Assembly: GCF_000224145.3 (NCBI RefSeq)
Contig: NC_020173.2
Location: 6,019,380 to 6,083,379 of the forward strand
Reading direction: 5' to 3'
DNA length: 64,000 nt
Origin: Ciona intestinalis
Taxonomy: Eukaryota > Chordata > Ascidiacea > Phlebobranchia > Cionidae
Position 1 is the stretch's first letter, and every line of letters begins with the position of its first letter. A program made the translations under genes and the position numbers. Under the pieces are notes generated by a model. The model was given only the letters and a program-made list of their open reading frames with translations. It did not search any database and was not told where the DNA came from. Shown one piece after another: positions 61,801 through 64,000 of the stretch.

Positions 61801-64000
61801 CAGTGCTCTTATGTTTGCCCTATATAAAGTAGAGTGGTTGAATGTAACTTGTTTATTCTTGCGTGGAGGGGTAATAATAGTCGTTATAACACAGGTGTTC
61901 TGTTTCATACACTTTGTGCCTGCTTACGAATTACCACATATGTAACTTATTTATCCTTGCATGGTGAGCAACGACAGTTGTTATAACACGGCTGTTCTGT
62001 TTCATACACCTCGTGCCCGCTTACAGGTTACCACATATGTAACTTTGTAGATTGTAGGTGATCATTCTTTGGAAGTATTTTTACACTTTTTTCTGTATGT
62101 ACGATAGTTTTAGTAGCATTTTTCTTTTCTGTATGCTTTCTGTTTCTGTGGTATTCAATGGCACATAAGAGAGAATTGTCAAGTACATAAGCATATAATC
62201 CACTTGAAGCAAGATATGCAAGTGAAACCTAAATGTAACCCTGTAATAACCCATAAATGCAATACCTCACACACCGCCAACTTTCGACCCCCTCAAATGC
62301 AAAACACCCACAAGTTATAAGACAAACCTACAAGCTTAAAACCACTGTTTTTTGTAAAACATAAAAGCTCATACCCACCCAAAGCATAAGTACATTTCAT
62401 GTTTTAAAATCAATGGTTTTTAAGCTTTTTGAGATGAAAGGTTAACAAGAAAATCATCAAATTTATTGCATAATTATAAATCCATAATCCAATCAACAAA
62501 ATTCCTTCTAATTATTAAAATAATAATAATAATAACTTTTATTTGTCTCTTCGATTACGGTAGCGAAGATTTAGAAATATTTTAAACGAAAAGACAAGAT
62601 ATAGCGACAAAACAACAGTTGTTAAAACACGCTTACGGTTAAAAACATATTTACATTTATTTAGAAGAATTTATTAGTGATCCATTTGCTAGCCCTTATA
62701 TGCCACAAATGCAACAACCCAATAAATTTAACTGCAGTTGAAACATATCTTACCTCATGCAAAGGGAAGGCACATTCATACACTCCTGATGATATGAGAT
62801 TGTTAATACCAATGTTAACTCTCTTAGGACCGTATCTTGTTTCACTCATAATTCGGTGGGCCTGTTAAAATTTGGGTTAAGATGGAGGTTTCCAAACTGG
62901 GGTTAGCACATAATATTGAAATATCCTGATCATGTTTTAAACAATTAACAAAGATCTATGGGAGTCGTGTGAATAGGTTTTATATTTCTTTGATGATTTT
63001 TGTTTACTTCCATACAGTATTATAATTTTTTGAATGTTCTTTGTTTACTACCAAATGGGATAAGAAAATAGAATAAAAAACTGTCCCATCTCCCCCACCC
63101 TACTATATTTCATGAAGTAAAACTTACGATTCGTGATCTTTGTGAATTCGCAAAAAATGATTTCTCGTCTTGAATGTCAAAGAAATCCATCTTGTCCCGA
63201 ACAAACTCGGTCGTATAGTAGTCTGGTTCCTCCTGAAAGTTGAATGAATAGAACAAAACTAATTTTTATCACAGGCGTAGCATCCACAGTCGTTATAACA
63301 TGGGTGTTCTGTTTCATACACCCCATGCCAACTTACGAGTTGAATAAATGTAACCTATTTATCCTCACATGGCAGGGCAATGAGAGTCGTTATAATACTG
63401 GTGTTCTGTTTCATACACCCCGTGCCAACTTACGAGTTGAATAAATAGAACAAAACTAATTTTTATCACAGGCGGACCATCCACAGTCGTTATAACATGG
63501 GTGTTCTGTTTCATACACCTCGTGCCAAGTTACAAGTTGAATAAATGTAACATATTAAATTCTCGCATGGCGGGCAATGACAGTCGTTATAACACGGGTG
63601 TTCTGTTTCATACACCTTGTGCCTGCTTACAAGTTACCACGTATGTAACTTATTTATCCTCGCGTGGCGGGGCAACGACAGTCGATATAACACAGGTGTT
63701 CTGTTTCATACACCTTGTGCCTGCTTACAAGTTACCACAAATGTAATTTTGTGGGTGATTGTCCAAACAATGATTGAAAATTTGGACAGCCCATTAGTGA
63801 CCACTGATGATGTTAAGCTTTGAACCTAAATATTCCCTGGGTCAAACACGGGCATGGGTAACTACAATACAATGCTATATACAGTTGATTCTCTCACCAT
63901 CTCTGTCATTTCTTCAGTGTTCAATACACAAGGCGCAACAAGTTTTCTATACAAAGTTTTCACACATCCACAAATCTCAGAAGAATCCTTCATGAACTCC
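49819..64000 (-). CDS. Anoctamin (TMEM16) channel/scramblase, 5' end outside
   Basis: Minus-strand exons in transcript order: 64000-63898 (partial), 63232-63128, 62861-62754, 61819-61701, then 61188-61051 and/or 60567-60433 (an exon pair), 59761-59647, 59056-58996, 58308-58088, 56995-56813, 55888-55852, 55194-55025, 54708-54590, 54273-54152, 53817-53697, 53241-53157, 52542-52450, 52048-51942, 51320-51215, 50912-50762 and 49913-49819. All phases agree. Anoctamins are ten-span calcium-activated chloride channels or lipid scramblases. Family marks: [117 protein letters not shown] (TM6 Asn/Glu calcium ligands), [48 protein letters not shown], and the tail [20 protein letters not shown]. Similar to ANO4-6 at some sites and ANO1 at others; subfamily not assigned. 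About 790 residues are present. Confidence 0.95.
49970..50150 (+). repeat. ~115-bp palindrome-rich repeat, 1.7 units
   Basis: GTTACCACGTATGTAACTTA and GGGCAACGACAGTCAATATA in the last anoctamin intron. Confidence 0.7.
50255..50620 (+). other. GC-richer island with TATA-like site in the last anoctamin intron
   Basis: Two 33-bp tandem copies of GCGCATCGCGGAAGTCGT plus GAACGTAACTGCAA (about 50297-50360) precede GCGTATATAAGCGCG at 50458. Composition and the TATA-like box differ from the intron around it. It could be an insertion such as a fossil solo LTR or a cryptic promoter; no terminal repeats or target duplication were fixed. Confidence 0.3.
51405..51830 (-). repeat. SINE tail plus ~115-bp palindrome-rich array, 3.3 units
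   Basis: TTGGGAAAGACACCTAACGG and CAACCCAGTAGTCACTTATA lead into three nearly identical inverted units from 51490: GTTACATACGTGGTAACTCG, TAAGCAGGCACGAGGTGTAT, GAAACAGAACACCCGTGTTA, TAACGACTGTCGTTGCC, ATGCGAGGATAAATAA. The near-identity marks a recent tandem expansion. Confidence 0.88.
52565..52745 (+). mobile_element. tRNA-like SINE copy
   Basis: GCGGAGGTGGTTAAACTGTT (A-box-like), GGATACCGGGTTCAATGCTC (B-box-like), then GTATGTGACCTTGGGCAAGA and CTTCAACCCAGTGGTCACTA. A 3' junction with ~95-bp units follows at 52745. Confidence 0.72.
52745..53085 (+). repeat. ~95-bp minisatellite-like unit, about 3.7 copies
   Basis: Units TTTACAATGTTGGGGTAATG, GGCATGCCTCACTGTAGGAC in an anoctamin intron, starting right after a SINE tail. 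Confidence 0.9.
53300..53515 (+). repeat. ~115-bp palindrome-rich repeat, 2 units
   Basis: CGACAGTGGTTATAACACAG and CAATGACAGTCGTTATAACA with GTTACCACGTATGTAACTTT; a partial ~95-bp unit follows at 53567-53640. Confidence 0.8.
53870..54115. repeat. ~115-bp unit followed by inverted SINE tail
   Basis: CCTCGCATGGTAAGGCAACG, then CCATTAGTGACCACTAGGTT, GTTAAGTGTCTTGCTCAAGA, ACACATACGCCCACAATGGT and GAGCCTTGAACCCATGACCT. Confidence 0.75.
54310..54510 (+). repeat. ~115-bp palindrome-rich repeat pieces
   Basis: A short inverted piece (ATAACGACTGTCGTTGCC) then plus pieces (CACCTCGTGCCAGCTTACGA, ACAGTCGTTATAACACAGGT). A 3-fold short repeat of TTTCAGTGTTTCCA-ACAAATTTACA follows at 54504-54570. Confidence 0.7.
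54893..54990 (-). repeat. ~115-bp unit beside an anoctamin exon
   Basis: TACATACGTGGTAACTTGTA, GGGCACGAGGTGTATAAAAC, ATAACGACTGTCGCTGCC, 35 bp from the 55025 donor. Confidence 0.8.
55555..55665 (-). repeat. ~115-bp unit, partly shortened
   Basis: TACATGGTAACTCGTAAGCT, GGCACGAGGTGTTAAACCCG; the GAAACAGAACAC part is missing, as in the 58850 copy. Confidence 0.75.
56050..56785 (+). repeat. SINE tail and ~95-bp array, 6 copies
   Basis: A fragment of the ~115-bp unit and SINE tail (56050-56200; CTTGACAAGACACTTAACGA) run into six ~95-bp units: TGCATATACAATGTTGGAGT, CAGGTCCCATGGCATGCCTC, ACTGTAGACCTCACCCATAT. Confidence 0.9.
57861..58046. mobile_element. MITE, TAGTAGGGTGGGG family
   Basis: TATAGTAGGCTGGCGGGAAA at the left, GGTGTCCCGTGTTTCCTCAC then CCTACTATA at the right, 40 bp from the anoctamin exon donor at 58088. 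Confidence 0.82.
58610..58955. repeat. Two opposed ~115-bp units around a SINE tail
   Basis: A plus unit (TATCCTTGCATGG, TATATAACACGGGTGTTTTG), an inverted SINE tail (CATCAGTGACCACTGGGAGC) and a minus unit (GGTAACTCGTAAGCTGGCAC, TAACGACTGTCGTTTTCCGG). Confidence 0.75.
59427..59623. mobile_element. MITE, TAGTAGGGTGGGG family
   Basis: TAGTAGGGTGGGGGAAGATG at the left, CATCTTCCCCCAACCCACTA at the right. Just before it (59270-59345) is another copy of the AACAACGAAGAGAAGGGAAG dispersed sequence. Confidence 0.85.
60295..60370 (+). repeat. ~95-bp minisatellite-like unit, single copy
   Basis: GGGTAATGGGGAAACTCTGG, CTTAGGTCCCACGACGTGCC, GGGACCTAACCCATAGAAT. Confidence 0.75.
60433..60567 (-). CDS. 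Anoctamin alternative TM1 exon, version A
   Basis: 135 bp, entering in phase 1 and leaving in phase 2, read as [20 protein letters not shown] then [20 protein letters not shown] to APT. It encodes the first membrane span. Its neighbour 61051-61188 encodes the same segment with the same phases, so either can join RxxDLIR upstream to QEICD downstream. Version A keeps the family's usual FAWLG. Confidence 0.88.
61051..61188 (-). CDS. Anoctamin alternative TM1 exon, version B
   Basis: 138 bp, same phases as version A, read as [20 protein letters not shown] then [20 protein letters not shown] to TNV. Start and end splice sites are good (AACAG acceptor, CAG-GTAAAT donor). About 45 per cent of residues match version A by eye. 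It is the upstream exon in the transcript, 483 bp from version A. Confidence 0.88.
61275..61605 (+). repeat. ~95-bp minisatellite-like array, 3.5 copies
   Basis: Nearly identical units TGCATATACAATGTTGGGGT, AATGGGCGACTCTGGCCTAA, TGGCGTGCCTAACTGTAGGA, next to the version B exon. Confidence 0.92.
61845..62055 (+). repeat. ~115-bp palindrome-rich repeat, 2 units
   Basis: AGTCGTTATAACACAGGTGT, CTGCTTACGAATTACCACAT, GTTATAACACGGCTGTTCTG. Confidence 0.82.
62890..63110. mobile_element. MITE, TAGTAGGGTGGGG family, rearranged
   Basis: The left inverted end is missing; it starts inside (AGCACATAATATTGAAATAT) and ends GTCCCATCTCCCCCACCCTA then CTATA. Part of the middle (TTTGATGATTTTTGTTTACT / TTTGAATGTTCTTTGTTTAC) is present twice. 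Confidence 0.7.
63265..63830 (+). repeat. ~115-bp palindrome-rich array, about 4.5 units, plus SINE tail
   Basis: Units GTCGTTATAACATGGGTGTT, TACACCTCGTGCC, GTTACCACGTATGTAACTTA, with two copies of a variant spacer (AACAAAACTAATTTTTATCA, CAGGCG) at 63253 and 63450; ends in an inverted SINE tail (CCATTAGTGACCACTGATGA). Confidence 0.85.

Overview
This is an animal nuclear window, most likely from a solitary ascidian of the genus Ciona. That is an inference from the AT-rich composition, compact multi-exon genes with short introns, several coding starts lying just after a 3' splice-like AG (ascidians use spliced-leader trans-splicing), and many MITE/SINE-like repeats. The window holds three runs of N (725-1224, 36395-36444, 41652-41944). 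Gene models below were joined by eye from splice sites and reading-frame phase, so coordinates of single exons are predictions.

Layout. 1-5865 (minus): N-terminal half of a SulP/SLC26 anion transporter, running into the first gap. 5866-9879: repeats, a dense cluster of TGACGT sites and a double hairpin. 9880-14480 (plus): complete six-exon MOB3-type kinase adaptor gene, with a clean hAT MITE in intron 2. 14481-22878: gene-poor, repeat-rich. 22879-26285 (minus): PAP2-type phospholipid phosphatase lacking only its last exon, head to head with a single-exon Pelota gene (26725-27879). 28768-30508 (minus): SNAPIN and HSD17B10, 219 bp apart, a candidate operon. 31393-32021: inverted-repeat element carrying a tRNA-like box and telomere-like repeats. 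32115-34793 (plus): CENPJ/CPAP. 34794-44300: a duplicated flank. The 3' end of CENPJ and the first exons of EIF3E each occur twice, around a 50-N join, and only one version contains a 16-exon gene between them. 37324-41378 (minus): that gene, a type II membrane intelectin whose lectin domain is split by about 225 extra residues; a decayed inverted partial copy lies at 42470-43115. 43639-47805 (plus): complete EIF3E, 445 aa. 49819-64000 (minus): anoctamin (TMEM16), from a 5' end outside the window to its stop, with a tandem pair of TM1-coding exons that look mutually exclusive.

The conserved genes are housekeeping or cell-biological (translation, ribosome rescue, centriole assembly, lysosome positioning, mitochondrial metabolism, ion and lipid transport) and form no single pathway. 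The most novel material is the intelectin-like gene and its possible presence/absence polymorphism, the anoctamin exon pair, and repeated intronic amplification of sequences that include real splice junctions (EIF3E and the phosphatase). Repeats are dominated by four families: a ~115-bp palindrome-rich unit, a ~95-bp minisatellite-like unit, a ~190-bp TA-flanked MITE and a tRNA-like SINE.
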